Part shown: piece by piece, positions 1-9,180 of the stretch
Layout: every line of letters starts with the position of its first letter
How positions within the stretch are numbered: the stretch's first letter is position 1
Assembly (NCBI GenBank): GCA_963681505.1
Contig: OY811982.1
Location: 5,399,836 to 5,463,835, forward strand
Length of the DNA stretch: 64,000 nt
DNA from: Eunapius fragilis
Lineage: Eukaryota > Porifera > Demospongiae > Spongillida > Spongillidae
Direction of reading: 5' to 3'
Translations under genes and position numbers: made by a program
The notes under the pieces: generated by a model
Told to the model about the DNA's origin: nothing
Databases searched by the model: none
Seen by the model: only the letters and a program-made list of their open reading frames with translations

Positions 1-705
1 TGAACCACATGCAAACCACTTGTTTTTTAAAATTTGGACAATGAAATCTTGATTTGGTCTTTAAATCAGCCACATTTTATGTACCCTCGTTCGTGGTATA
101 TCTGCAACCAACTTAATACTTGCAGTGACTACTACTGTCTATACATGCAGGTAGAGTTAAAAGTAAGTGTCAATTTAAACTTATGGATATTATAATTAAT
201 GCCAACCTGTCGGCATCTGGCAGCTATATATATCATGAATCTTGGATTGAATATGCAGTTCGTAAATAATATCATCATGGTTTGGATTGAGTCCAGCGGC
301 TTTTGCCACGGTTTGGCATCTTGTGTAGCGGCTTGGGAACTTGTCTAGTGCCAAAAATTGTGATTATAGTATCATTACCTTGCATTAGTTATAATATGAA
401 CTTGTTATGGTTATGTATATTGTTTCAATCACTTCTGAGTGTACTCTATATTCACGCAAGTTTTTTTGCTTGTTTCATGAAGTTTATAGACTCACCAGAC
501 GGTGACACTAACTTCATATACTGTCACCAAATAACACATACTTATAACGCTACCTTTATGTATAGACAGTGAAGTAGTACTCACTGCAAACATTAAGTTG
601 ATATACATCGAACGACGGTACATAAAATGTGGCTGATAGACAAACCAAGATTTCATTGTCCAAGCTAAGTGGTTTGCATGTTGTTCAAACCACTCATTAA
701 GGTCT
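1..705. repeat. Foldback repeat, terminal part of the R1 repeat family
   Basis: Bases 1-175 and about 555-705 are inverted copies of each other (AACCACATGCAAACCACTTG at the left, its complement near 670-700). The same sequence recurs at 9650-9840, 10680-10860 and 10900-11060. The stretch between the arms (175-555) shows no recognisable coding sequence. I call this repeat R1 here; it is not a named family I know. Confidence 0.75.
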
Positions 706-1165
706 GAACTAGTTATCTTAAATGTGGCTGCAAGGAATTTTCACATGGCAAGTAGGACTTCTTACAAGACAAACTGAAGCCACGTCCATAATTGGGTATA
801 ATGTTTCAGATGGTGACAGTAGTATAACTTAACATCAACAGACTCACATATGTCGCATGTACATGTACTAGTGGCGTAGTGTGATTCTTGAGAGCCCAGC
901 AACATAATGCACTAATGGTACCGCACCCCCCCCCCCCCCCCCCCCCCCCTAGGCTCTATGGAGGTGACGATTGGATAATGTCCGCAATTAGAAACGAATT
1001 AAAACGTTTGCGTGCAGATGAAAAAAGGCTCATGAGGTGCCCGTTCGAGACGTCGCGTTAACGGGATGATTAATTCATCTCTGCCCCTACTGACATGAAC
1101 ACTTTTTCATGCGTGTGATCATCATAATCCACACGTGATCTCTGACCCACGCTGTGTCGCTTTGA
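706..1165. repeat. R1 repeat, outer part of arm A with poly-C tract
   Basis: This stretch matches, in reverse, 9230-9640 and 10210-10690. It carries a run of 24 C at 926-949, which appears as runs of G at 9441-9453 and 10428-10442 in the inverted copies. CACTAGTGGCGTAGTG-like sequence near 868-883 resembles the ends of some hAT elements, but no matching partner end was found. There is no coding sequence. Confidence 0.7.
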
Positions 1166-1169
1166 CATT

Positions 1170-1600
1170 CCGGACAAGGGCTGTTTGCCAAAGGAAGAAG
1201 CAGAGGTGCGGCGATTCCTTGGACATCGCAAGTACATTGATAAGTTAGCTGTCATGGTAGCCCCACTACACCGGCAGCGGGCTGACCCAAAAGGACACCC
1301 CTTCAATGGGCACAGTGTACAAATAATGAGTCATTTCAGAGGCTGCATGAAGGCAGAAGCACCCACCACCCACGGCTCACATGGTACCGCAGACAGACGC
1401 CAGCAAAGTTGGTCTGCATGGGGGCTGTCTGGAGCATGCAGCGGGTGATTGACTATGCCAGTCGAACACCCACCAAAGCGGAGACTAGCTACAGCGTGAT
1501 CCAGTGTGAGTGTTTGGCAATTGTGTGGGCCATGAAACAGTTCCGCGTCAACTTTCGCTGGGACGTATACCTTAATCAAATGACATTGTGACAATTTCAC
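1170..1600 (+). pseudogene. Ty3/Gypsy-like reverse transcriptase/RNase H fragment (arm A)
   Basis: Two short open stretches resemble the join between reverse transcriptase and RNase H in Gypsy-type LTR retrotransposons. The first reads PKEEAEVRRFLG and then VAPLHR, like the RT thumb. The second reads YASRTPTKAETSYSVIQCEC and then LAIVWAMKQFR, like the start of RNase H. Frames change between them and stops intervene, so nothing intact is made. No LTRs, primer-binding site, gag or integrase are seen here. The fragment also occurs inverted at 8740-9180, with a shorter remnant near 9990-10200, always in the same R1 context. It therefore appears to have been carried inside a larger repeat rather than inserted three times independently. 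Confidence 0.7.
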
Positions 1601-1689
1601 AGTGCATCACAGAACAATTGGATATAATGTTTCAAAGGTCCAAAGAAATAGAATTAAACATTATTGTTGTACATATATATGGGATACCC

Positions 1690-1752
1690 ACGGTTACATA
1701 CATTTCTATGGTAGTTAGCGGTTAACCGCCCGCTCATAGAAATGTATGCGGC
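1690..1752. repeat. Small palindrome around GCGGTTAACCGC
   Basis: CATACATTTCTATG and its complement flank a GCGGTTAACCGC core. Related hairpins occur at 8618-8668 and 9868-9918, so it is a fixed part of the R1 repeat. Confidence 0.6.
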
Positions 1753-2341
1753 AACCCAGTGGGATAGTATCAGACAAAATGTCGCTATGTGTGTAATTAT
1801 AAACATAACGAAACGACATCACCTCTGCTCATTCAGTGACACCCACGTACCAGCAAACAGCAGTTTGGCGAACAGGCTCGGGGAGAAATTCGCAGATCAA
1901 TCCATGCACGAAGAAAATATTTTAACGCCAACTGTTTGTTTCTATAGCAGCAGCTGAGGTGGTATTGAGGTAATACTGAGGTGGTATTGAGGTGACATTG
2001 AGGTGGTATGGAGGTGATGGTATGGAGGTGATGGTATGGAGGTGATGGTATTGAGATGGCTCTCCTGATCTTATGGAGGTGAACAAGCACATTATGAGGA
2101 GGGGTTCCCTTACAGGCCTTGGGGCATTTTATTAGCCTGAGGGAGGTGAGTGGTGGGGATGGTGATGATAATATGTCTGGCTTGGTGGGTGGACATGACC
2201 TTGTGTGCATTGGCTGGTGGCTACATGGAGACTATACATGTGTGTGTGTTGCAAACTAAAACTGAATAACACACACACACAACGTATGTACACACACCAC
2301 CACCACCACCATTATCATCACCACCATCATCACCACCACAG
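1753..2341. repeat. R1 arm A, non-coding, with short simple repeats
   Basis: This matches 7611-8600 in reverse. Between 1960 and 2060 a degenerate unit close to GGAGGTGATGGTAT is repeated about seven times. Between 2260 and 2341 lie CA and CCA/CAT simple repeats that end directly at a splice acceptor (CCACCACAG at 2333-2341) for the exon that follows. Confidence 0.65.
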
Positions 2342-3012
2342 AAATATCTAGAGAAGTCCAAGGTCTATTGTCAAGCATTGAAAGCTGCCAAGAAAGCATT
2401 GAGGGATGGGGACTCACCCACTAGTCCCCAGACCACAGCACCTTCGGACCTACCCCTTGGATCCCCGATCAGACAGCCTCAAATCGCTACCTCGGAGACA
2501 GGCGCCCTGAGGAATGGGAATGGGCCCACCGCAGCATCACAGCAGAAGGGCGCGGTCCGACCCCCAAACCTGGTGGAGATGGTAGTCACCCCTCGGGGCC
2601 CCGCCCTCACAGCGACCACGCCCCAGAACTCCGCCCACTTGAAGGACCAGTGTCGGGGCATACTGACCCAGGTGAAACAGCTCGTGGGCTCTATTGAGGC
2701 AGCCAGGGATCTTACAAGGCCGTCAAGGAGCGGTTCCACGTGGAGCTGTCTGGTCTGGAGACCTGGCTGGCCTTCATGGGGTCATTGGGCCAGACAGAGG
2801 GGTTGTTGTCAAGGGACACCACGCCATTCACCAAGAGGAAGGGCTTGGCTGGGTGCGCCGACCAGGTTGTCGCTAAGCAGGCAAAGATGGAGGAGCTGCA
2901 GACACCCCTCCACTATGTGATGGCCATTCCCAACGAGCAGGATACAGGAAGGCTGTGGAGAGGAGGATGCTTACCCTCTATCTGGACTGGGACGACGTGT
3001 GCCAAAAGGCAG
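2342..3012 (+). pseudogene. Duplicated exon of a spectrin-repeat protein, copy A
   Basis: The exon is bounded by an acceptor (ACCACCACAG) and a donor (GCAG|GTGTAG). It is exactly as long (671 bp) as its inverted twin at 6940-7610. The first part reads KYLEKSKVYCQALKAAKKAL and then a Pro/Thr/Ser-rich linker. After about 2705 the coding sense moves to another frame (KERFHVELSGLETWL) and after about 2940 to a third (YRKAVERRMLTLYLDWDDVC). The alpha-helical, tryptophan-anchored pattern fits spectrin repeats of a spectraplakin- or nesprin-like protein. Two frame changes make this copy non-functional as it stands. No further exons of the gene follow on this strand, so the copy looks stranded within the inverted duplication. 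Confidence 0.65.
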
Positions 3013-3396
3013 GTGTAGCAAAGTCACGTTGTGAGTGTGGGGAGTTTGTGTATGTGTGTTTATAATATATGCTTGGGTCAACGAAACCCCCTGTATAGGT
3101 AAACATGCAAGGTCACCACCACCAGTGCTGCCCCCACCACCACCACCAGTGCTGCCCCCGCCTGCGCTTCCGCTGGCAACACCAGCGCTGCTACACACCA
3201 CCAGCAGTGCTGCCACCCTGGCCTGCCTGGCCAGAACAAGCATGGCAGGGAGGCCGGGGAGGAGGACGTCCCCGAAGAAGAAGAGGGTGTGGGCGAGGAC
3301 ACATCATCATACATACTACTAATTCTTATAATAATAATAATTATTATTAAAGACATTTGATTATTGACTACGATAGGGCGAAAAAAAACTTATGGA
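3013..3396. repeat. Intron start and low-complexity Pro/Ala-type repeat
   Basis: Up to about 3105 this matches the intron following copy B (6845-6939 in reverse). From 3108 to 3220 it is a CCACCACCAGTGCTGCCCC-type repeat, followed by ATA/TAA simple repeats. The last 55 bp before the palindromic element resemble 46492-46545 in reverse, so a short flank of that element is shared. Confidence 0.6.
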
Positions 3397-3691
3397 ACAA
3401 GTAAATAAATACATTCTCTAACGAGAGAGTTGTTGGTATATAGGATTGACCAATGGTGGTGTAAAAAGCACAAAAACAAGAGTGACAGAAATTTTACTGG
3501 AAAATTGAAATAGGCCTATACTTAGCACACTCACAATATAACAGCGCATGCCTGAGTATAGGCTAAATATAGGCCTATTTCAATTTTCCAGTAAAATTTC
3601 TGCCACTCTTGTTTTCGTGCTTTTTACACCACCATTGGTCAATCCTATATACCAACAACTCTCTCGTTAGAGAATGTTTTTATTTACTTGT
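3397..3691. mobile_element. Palindromic MITE, copy 1
   Basis: This is a near-perfect inverted repeat of about 295 bp. It begins ACAAGTAAATAAATACATTC and ends with the complement. The arms pair over more than 120 bp around a short centre near 3540. It has no coding capacity. It is very close to the copy at 46193-46488 and related to those at 19396-19686, 33961-34185 and 62789-62979. Its right end lies 60 bp from an exon of the minus-strand spectrin-repeat gene. Confidence 0.85.
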
Positions 3692-3750
3692 ACATTATTA
3701 CAATTGCTTTCATCCTCCCCATACTGGGTCTGGGCACTCTCCATACTCAC

Positions 3751-3858
3751 ACACTCTGCTGTAATATTCCCTTTTGATGCCTCCCTCACCACAAACTTTC
3801 CCGAGGCAATCAGGGAGTCTATTTGCGGCTTCTGGTTCAGCACGTGCTTCCAAAATGT
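3751..3858 (-). pseudogene. Spectrin-repeat protein fragment, exon 7 (last seen)
   Basis: On the minus strand an acceptor (CTATTTCAG) precedes 36 in-frame codons beginning TFWKHVLNQKPQIDSLIASG, followed by a strong donor (GTGAGTATGG). It continues in phase from the exon at 5037-5196, and together they make a good single spectrin repeat. No later exon is visible: the MITE at 3397-3691 and then arm A follow. The gene is therefore cut off at its 3' side in this window. Confidence 0.65.
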
Positions 3859-3868
3859 CTGAAATAGC

Positions 3869-4769
3869 AGAGGTAACAACATGTTAAGGAGGTGGAGGTA
3901 ACAACATGTTAAGGAGGTGGAGGTAACAACATGTTAAGGAGGTGGAGGTAACAACATGTTCAGGAGGTGGAGGTAACAACATGTTAAGGAGGTGGAGGTA
4001 ACAACATGTTAAGGAGGTGGAGGTAACAACATGTTAAGGAGGTGGAGGTAACAACATGTTAAGGAGGTGGAGGTAACAACATGTTAAGGAGGTGGAGGTA
4101 ACAACATGTTAAGGAGGTGGAGGTAATAACATGTTAAGGAGGTGGAGGTAACAACATGTTAAGGAGGTGGAGGTAACAACATGTTAAGGAGGTGGAGGTA
4201 ACAACATGGAGGTAACAACATGTTCAGGAGGTGGAGGTAACAACATGTTAAGGAGGTGGAGGTAACAACATGTTAAGGAGGTGGAGGTAACAACATGTTA
4301 AGGAGGTGGAGGTAACAACATGTTAAGGAGGTGGAGGTAACAACATGTTAAGGAGGTGGAGGTAACAACATGTTAAGGAGGTGGAGGTAACAACATGTTA
4401 AGGAGGTGGAGGTAACAACATGTTAAGGAGGTGGAGGTAACAACATGTTAAGGAGGTGGAGGTAACAACATGTTAAGGAGGTGGAGGTAACAACATGTTA
4501 AGGAGGTGGAGGTAACAACATGTTAAGGAGGTGGAGGTAACAACATGTTAAGGAGGTGGAGGTAACAACATGTTAAGGAGGTGGAGGTAACAACATGTTA
4601 AGGAGGTGGAGGTAACAACATGTTAAGGAGGTGGAGGTAACAACATGTTAAGGAGGCAGAGGTAACAACATGTTAAGGAGGTGGAGGTAACAACATGTTA
4701 AGGAGGTGGAGGTAACAATGCTAGGTGGAGGTAACAACATGTTAAGGAGGTAGAGGTAACAATATGTTA
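3869..4769. repeat. 25-bp minisatellite, about 36 units
   Basis: Tandem units starting GGAGGTGGAGGTAACAACAT, 25 bp long, run almost without change, with one short unit near 4205 and a few point changes. The array lies in the intron between the exons at 5037-5196 and 3751-3858 of the minus-strand spectrin-repeat gene. Open frames across it are by-products of the repeat. Confidence 0.95.
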
Positions 4770-5036
4770 GTGCCTGCAGCGGTGTGATCCTGTATACATA
4801 TAATCGTGTGACCCTGATCATGTGACCATTGCACACAAAATCATGTGACCTTTGCAAAAGTCATGTGACCCTGTACACATAATTGTATGATCTTTACATG
4901 TAGTACAAGCACTGTCATGTGACCTGAACACAACGTCAACAGTATGTAGCATCAATAGCCTCCTCCCCTTCCTCTCCTCCCTCCTCCTCTAATCCCCTCT
5001 CCCTTCCCCCTATTCCCCTCTCCATTGGCTTCATAC
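4770..5036. other. Intron remainder with repeated TCATGTGACC motif
   Basis: TCATGTGACC occurs at 4818, 4841, 4861 and 4915, with a one-base variant (TCGTGTGACC) at 4804. Spacing of 14-54 bp suggests a decayed tandem repeat. The rest is pyrimidine-rich sequence with no coding sign. Confidence 0.6.
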
Positions 5037-5196
5037 CTGATGTGTGTCATATTGGGCGTTCACCTGGGAGAAGTCAGCTCCCAGGGGCTTCTGCGAGGAG
5101 AGATGTTTCTCTGCTTGGGTCAGCCACTGCAGACACTTGTCCAGCTGTGCCAGCATCTCCTGCTTGGCCTCCAACGCCTGCTCAAATGCAGTTGTT
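5037..5196 (-). pseudogene. Spectrin-repeat protein fragment, exon 6
   Basis: The exon is 160 nt long on the minus strand with acceptor TACACACAG and donor CAG|GTATGA. In one open frame it reads TTAFEQALEAKQEMLAQLDK and then CLQWLTQAEKHLSSQKPLGA. This is a typical first-helix pattern of a spectrin repeat, with a buried tryptophan and heptad leucines, most like spectraplakins (MACF/dystonin) or nesprins. It ends in phase 0 and joins cleanly to the exon at 3751-3858. This exon shows no damage, in contrast to those upstream. Confidence 0.7.
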
Positions 5197-5498
5197 CTGT
5201 GTGTAGAAGATACATTGTATGTGACAGTAGGTCACTACTAGACATAGGATGGTATGATAGAGAAGAGGGAGGGGAGGGGCACATATGGAACCCCAACAAC
5301 ATACACACACATGTATATGAAAACACATACACACACATATGAAAACACACACACACATACACACACACACATGTGCATACACACACTGTCTCCATATCTT
5401 TACCTTTCTTTAGCAAACTTCTGTATGTGGCTCCATGTTTTGGCCATGCCGTCAAGCTCCTTACATTTATATGTGAGGGGGGGGGGGGGGGGGCATAC
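5197..5498. other. Intron with CA repeats and a 17-G run
   Basis: CA/CATA simple repeats occupy about 5298-5390. A run of 17 G lies at 5477-5493, right beside the splice donor of the next exon upstream in the gene (donor at 5498-5497, minus strand). Nothing else is recognised. Confidence 0.7.
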
Positions 5499-6067
5499 CT
5501 TGTACTGTGTAATAATGGCGTCCAAACCTTCAAAGTCCTTCACACCAATCAACGAGGGCAGCAGATTCTTCACCGTCTCCTCTGCCCCACCCACAAAGGT
5601 CACCAGGGCCTCCCTCCTGCTCTCAAAGGCCCTCCAGATGTCCTGTATCAGTTCTAACCTCTGCTTCCATTGCCTCAACGTCGTCCATATTCCCTTCCAC
5701 AGCAGGGACAGCTAGTAACTGTACACATTCCAGCTGGCGAGGGAGGAGGTGGGGCTATCCAGGGCTGGAGGGGCGGGAGGTGATGTCGCCATGGCAACAG
5801 CAGCATCCCTGCCGAGGGGAGGAGAGGCTCCGTTCTCTCCTCCCACCCCTTCGGGGTTGGACGGTTTCACAACCAGCAATTTGATCTCACTCTTTTTGCA
5901 CATTCTCTGTAGGGTGTTCTCGTCAATGAACTTGACACACTTGTTGGGGGGTGGGGGGGCTCCCTTGGAAGAGGAGGGGCTTAGGAGGGGTCTTCTGGAC
6001 CCTCCACCTCCCCCTTCATGAAGCACTGGTACTCGCCCTGTTTACTTTTCATCTCCCTCTCAACAAT
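5499..6067 (-). pseudogene. Spectrin-repeat protein fragment, exons 3-5 (damaged)
   Basis: On the minus strand, after the acceptor at 6070-6068 (CTTTCAG), the frame reads IVEREMKSKQGEYQCFMKGE and then meets a stop. A second frame (5715-6020) gives NKCVKFIDENTLQRMCKK and a Pro/Gly/Ala-rich linker, again reaching a stop near 5714. The segment that follows reads LRQWKQRLELIQDIWRAFES and ends at ITQYK|GTATGC. The tryptophan spacing and length fit a spectrin repeat. I cannot tell whether the breaks are short introns or true frameshifts, so exon borders inside this block are uncertain. Confidence 0.5.
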
Positions 6068-6070
6068 CTG

Positions 6071-6372
6071 AAAGGTTGGAGAGAGAGGGAGGGAGAGAGG
6101 GAGGGAGGGAGGGAGGGAGGGAGGGAGGGAGGGAGGAGGGAGGGAGGGAAGGAGGGAGGGAGGAAAAGGAGGGAGAAGGGAGGAGAGAGGGAGGAAAGGA
6201 GGGAGGGAGGGAAGGAGGGAGGGAGGGAGGGAAGGAGGGAGGGAGGGAAGGAGGGAGGGAGAAAAGGGAGGGATGGAAGGAGAGAGGGAAGGAGGGAGGG
6301 AAGGTAAAAGGAGGGGTGAGAAAGGAGGGAGGGAGGGAGAGAGTAGGGAGGGAGGAGGGAGGAAGAATGAAA
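6071..6372. repeat. GGGA/GGAA purine tract within an intron
   Basis: About 300 bp of almost pure purine (GGGAGGGAGGGAAGG-type) on the plus strand. On the gene's (minus) strand this is CCCTCCCT, and it runs straight into the splice acceptor at 6070-6068, so the polypyrimidine tract of this intron has expanded to some 300 nt. Long Ser/Pro/Leu or Arg/Glu/Gly frames across it are artefacts of composition. Confidence 0.9.
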
Positions 6373-6490
6373 TAAGAGAAGAAAGTGGAAGATATGGAGA
6401 GGGGGGGAGGAGGATGAAAGCAATTCTAATAATGCATGACAATAAAGACCTGCTACTACTGCCATCATAACCACATCCTCACGTAATGAA

Positions 6491-6564
6491 GACAGTAATC
6501 GCATTATTACCTGGACCAGCCGTAGCAGACAGTAATCGCATTATTACCTGGACCAGCCGTAGCA
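6491..6564. repeat. 37-bp tandem duplication spanning a splice donor
   Basis: A 37-bp unit starting GACAGTAATCGCATTATTAC is present twice in perfect tandem (6491-6527 and 6528-6564). On the minus strand each copy contains the exon end CTGGTCCAG and the donor GTAATAATGC. Confidence 0.9.
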
Positions 6565-6672
6565 GACTCCTCAGCTGGCTGACGTCATCCACCACTATCT
6601 TCTCTGGCTGCAGTCGTGACTCTATGAGGATGAGTCACTCCACCATCTGTGCTGCGTTTTCAAAGCGAACGG
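6548..6672 (-). pseudogene. Spectrin-repeat protein fragment, exon 2 with a stop
   Basis: The minus-strand frame reads VRFENAAQMVE, stop, LILIESRLQPEKIVVDDVSQ and then LRSLLRLVQ before the donor. The frame is continuous on both sides of the stop (TGA, complement at 6635-6637), which sits where spectrin repeats often carry tryptophan; a TGG to TGA change would explain it. Donor choice is doubled by the tandem repeat at 6491-6564; using the first one met keeps the exon at 6548. The acceptor (CACTCCAAG) is near 6678, so the exon's 5' border is approximate. Confidence 0.55.
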
Positions 6673-6939
6673 GGGCTTGGAGTGTGGAGGAGAAGGGAGA
6701 GTAGAGAAGCAGGAGGACCCCTGGGGGAGCATACTGCACCGTGGGGAGGACCGTGAACAGGTAAGGGGTTATATATAGAACATAGGCACACACACATACA
6801 CACAATCACACACAATCACACACACACACACACACACACACACCTTGCATATTTACCTATACAGGGGGTTTTGTACCCAAGCACATATTAAAAACACACA
6901 TGCACAAACCACCACACTCGCTACATGGCTCTGCTGCAC
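6673..6939. other. Intron with CA microsatellite
   Basis: (CA)n and ACACAATC repeats occupy about 6785-6843. The part next to the exon (6845-6939) matches 3013-3105 in reverse. No coding sequence is seen. Confidence 0.75.
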
Positions 6940-7610
6940 CTGCCTTTTGGCACACGTCGTCCCAGTCCAGATAGAGGGTAAGCATCCTCCTCTCCACAGC
7001 TTTCCTGTACCTTGCTCGTAGGGAATGGCCATCACATAGTGGAGGGATGTCTGCAGCTCCTCCATCTCTGCCTGCTTAGCGATGACATTGTCGGCGCACC
7101 CAGCCGAGCCCTTCCTCTTGGTGAATGGCGAGGTGTCCCTTGACGACGACCCCTCTGTCTGGCCCAATGACCCCATGAAGGCTAGCCAGGTCTCCAGACC
7201 AGACAGCTCCACGTGGAACCGCTCCTTGACGGCCTTGTAAGATCCCTGGCTGCCTCAATAGAGCCCACGAGCTGTTTCACCTGGGCCAGTATGCCCCGAC
7301 ACTGGTCCTTCAAGTGGGCGGAGTTTTGGGGCGTGGTCGCTGTGAGGGCGGGGCCCCGAGGGGTGACTACCATCTCCACCAGGTTTGGGGGTCGGACCGC
7401 GCCCTTCTGCTGCGATGCTGCGGTGGGCCCATTCCCATTCCTCAGGGCGCCTGTCTCCGAGGTAGCGATTTGAGGCCGTCTGATCGGGGATCCAAGGGGT
7501 AGGTCCAATGGTGCTGTGGTCTGGGGATTAGTGGGTGAGTCCCCATCCCTCAATGCTTTCTTGGCAGCTTTCAATGCTTGACAATAGACCTTGGACTTCT
7601 CTAGATATTT
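6940..7610 (-). pseudogene. Duplicated exon of a spectrin-repeat protein, copy B
   Basis: This is the inverted twin of 2342-3012, also 671 bp, with the same acceptor context (CCACCACAG on the minus strand) and the donor GCAG|GTGCAG. It lies in the same orientation as, and upstream of, the exons at 6.67-3.75 kb, so it is the copy in gene context. Reading starts KYLEKSKVYCQALKAAKKAL. It shows the same two frame changes as copy A, at matching places, so both were present before the duplication, or gene conversion spread them. Single-base differences between the copies are scattered, with similarity in the mid to high 90s percent by eye. Upstream of this exon only repeat sequence is found; a 5' end of the gene is not in the window. 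Confidence 0.65.
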
Positions 7611-8000
7611 CTGTGGTGGTGATGATGGTGGTGATCATAATGGTGGTGGTGGTGGTGTGTGTGTATTTATGTGTGTGTACACATGGTGTGTGTACATACG
7701 TTGTGTGTGTGTGTTATTCAGTTTTAGTTTGCAACACGCACACATGTATAGTCTCCATGTAGCCACAAGCCAATGCACACAAGGTCATGTCCACCCACCA
7801 AGCCAGACATATTATCATCACCATCACCATCACTCACTTCCCTCAGGCTAATAAAATGCCCCAAGTCCTGTAAGGGAACCCCTCCTCATAATGTGCTTGT
7901 TCACCTCCATAATATCAGGAGAGCCATCTCAATACCATCACCTCCATACCATCACCTCCATACCACCTCAATGTCACCTCAGCTGTTGCTATCCCTAGAA
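7611..8000. repeat. R1 arm B, inverted match to 1960-2341
   Basis: GGT/GAT and GT simple repeats adjoin the exon, followed by ACACAAGGTCATGTCCACCC-type sequence and CACCTCCATACCATCACC repeats. It mirrors arm A almost throughout. Confidence 0.75.
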
Positions 8001-8410
8001 ACTCTGAAATAGAATAAAAAACTTTAACTTAGAACATCGTGAAAACCACGTTTCTTTGAGACATCCAGTGCACAGATATTGTATACAGCATCACACTACT
8101 AATAGAATCCCAAACACAAATGTTAAGAGCGGAAGCTGTAGCGGAACTAAGGCAGTGCAATTATGGGGATACGTGTAAAAAATTGTAGCTTTATTCTATG
8201 TGATAGAATAAAATAGAGCTGGACGCTAGTATAATTTATGCTTTTAAAGTGCAAGTGGCTTAACTGAAATGAGATTATAGTCAATTTATAGAAATAGCTG
8301 TTCAGCATTGGGTAATAATCACGCAGTACGTAGAATAACACAGTCAGCTATTATCCCTAGAAACCTGAAAATAGAATTAAAAAATAGAATAAAAATTCGG
8401 CTATGAACCT
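8001..8410. mobile_element. Insertion in arm B absent from arm A
   Basis: About 400 bp of AT-rich sequence interrupt the match between the arms; arm A runs straight through at about 1950. Both edges carry a similar ATCCCTAGAAAC sequence followed by GAAATAGAAT or GAAAATAGAAT (7989-8017 and 8350-8375). This fits either a flanking duplication or the ends of a small non-autonomous element. No coding sequence was recognised. Confidence 0.5.
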
Positions 8411-9180
8411 TCACTGGTGCAGCTGCTATAGAAACAAACAGTTGGCGTTAAAATATTTTCTGCGTGCATGGATTGAGCTGAGCTGCCCCGAGCCTGTTCG
8501 CCGAACTGCTGTTTGCTGGTACGTGGGTGTCGCTGAGTGAGGAGAGGTGATGCCGTTTCGTTATTATACACATGGCGACATTTTGTCTGAAACTGTCCCA
8601 CTGGGTTGCCGCGGTTAACCGCATGCATATACATTTCTATGAGCGGGCGGTTAACCATAGAAATGTGTAACCGCCATATTCAATAATAGTATATGGGTTA
8701 GTACATATAATTATTGTTTATTTCCATTTCTTGGGACCTTTGAAACATTGTTCTGTGATGCACTGTGAAATTGTCACAATGTCATTTTTGTTGGAATTAA
8801 GGTATACGTCCCAGCGAAAGTTGACGCGGAACTGTTTCATGGCCCACACAATTGCCAAACACTCACACTGGATCACGCTGTAGCTAGTCTCCGCTTTGGT
8901 GGGTGTTCGACTGGCATAGCCAATCACCCGCTGCATGTTCCAGACAGCCCCCATGCAGACCAACTTTGCTGGCGTCTGTCTGCAGTACCATGTGAGCCGT
9001 GGGTGGTGCTTCTGCCTTCATGCAGCCTCTGAAATGACTCATTATTATTTATACACTGTGCCCATTGAAGGGGTGTCATTTTGGGTCAGCCCACTGCCGG
9101 TGTAGTGGGGCTACCGTGACAGCTAACCTATCAATGTACTTGCGATGTCCAAGGAATCGCCGCATCTTCCTTTGGCAAAC
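8411..9180 (-). pseudogene. Ty3/Gypsy-like RT/RNase H fragment (arm B)
   Basis: This is the inverted copy of 1170-1950. On the minus strand 8718-8963 reads VIGYASRTPTKAETSYSVIQ, followed by the RNase H start (AMKQFRVNFRW). The RT thumb-like part lies at 9050-9180. Several frame breaks prevent expression. It is useful mainly as a marker of the inverted duplication. Confidence 0.65.

Noticed and set aside
303-572. 89-codon open frame in the loop of the foldback
   Set aside because: Hydrophobic low-information sequence within a repeat, not kept in the other copies of the repeat.
3869-4769. CRISPR-like array
   Set aside because: Units are contiguous and identical without unique spacers; the context is a eukaryotic intron.
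5981-6504. Long Ser/Pro/Leu and Arg/Glu/Gly frames
   Set aside because: They follow entirely from the GGGA purine tract, and similar frames exist in several phases.
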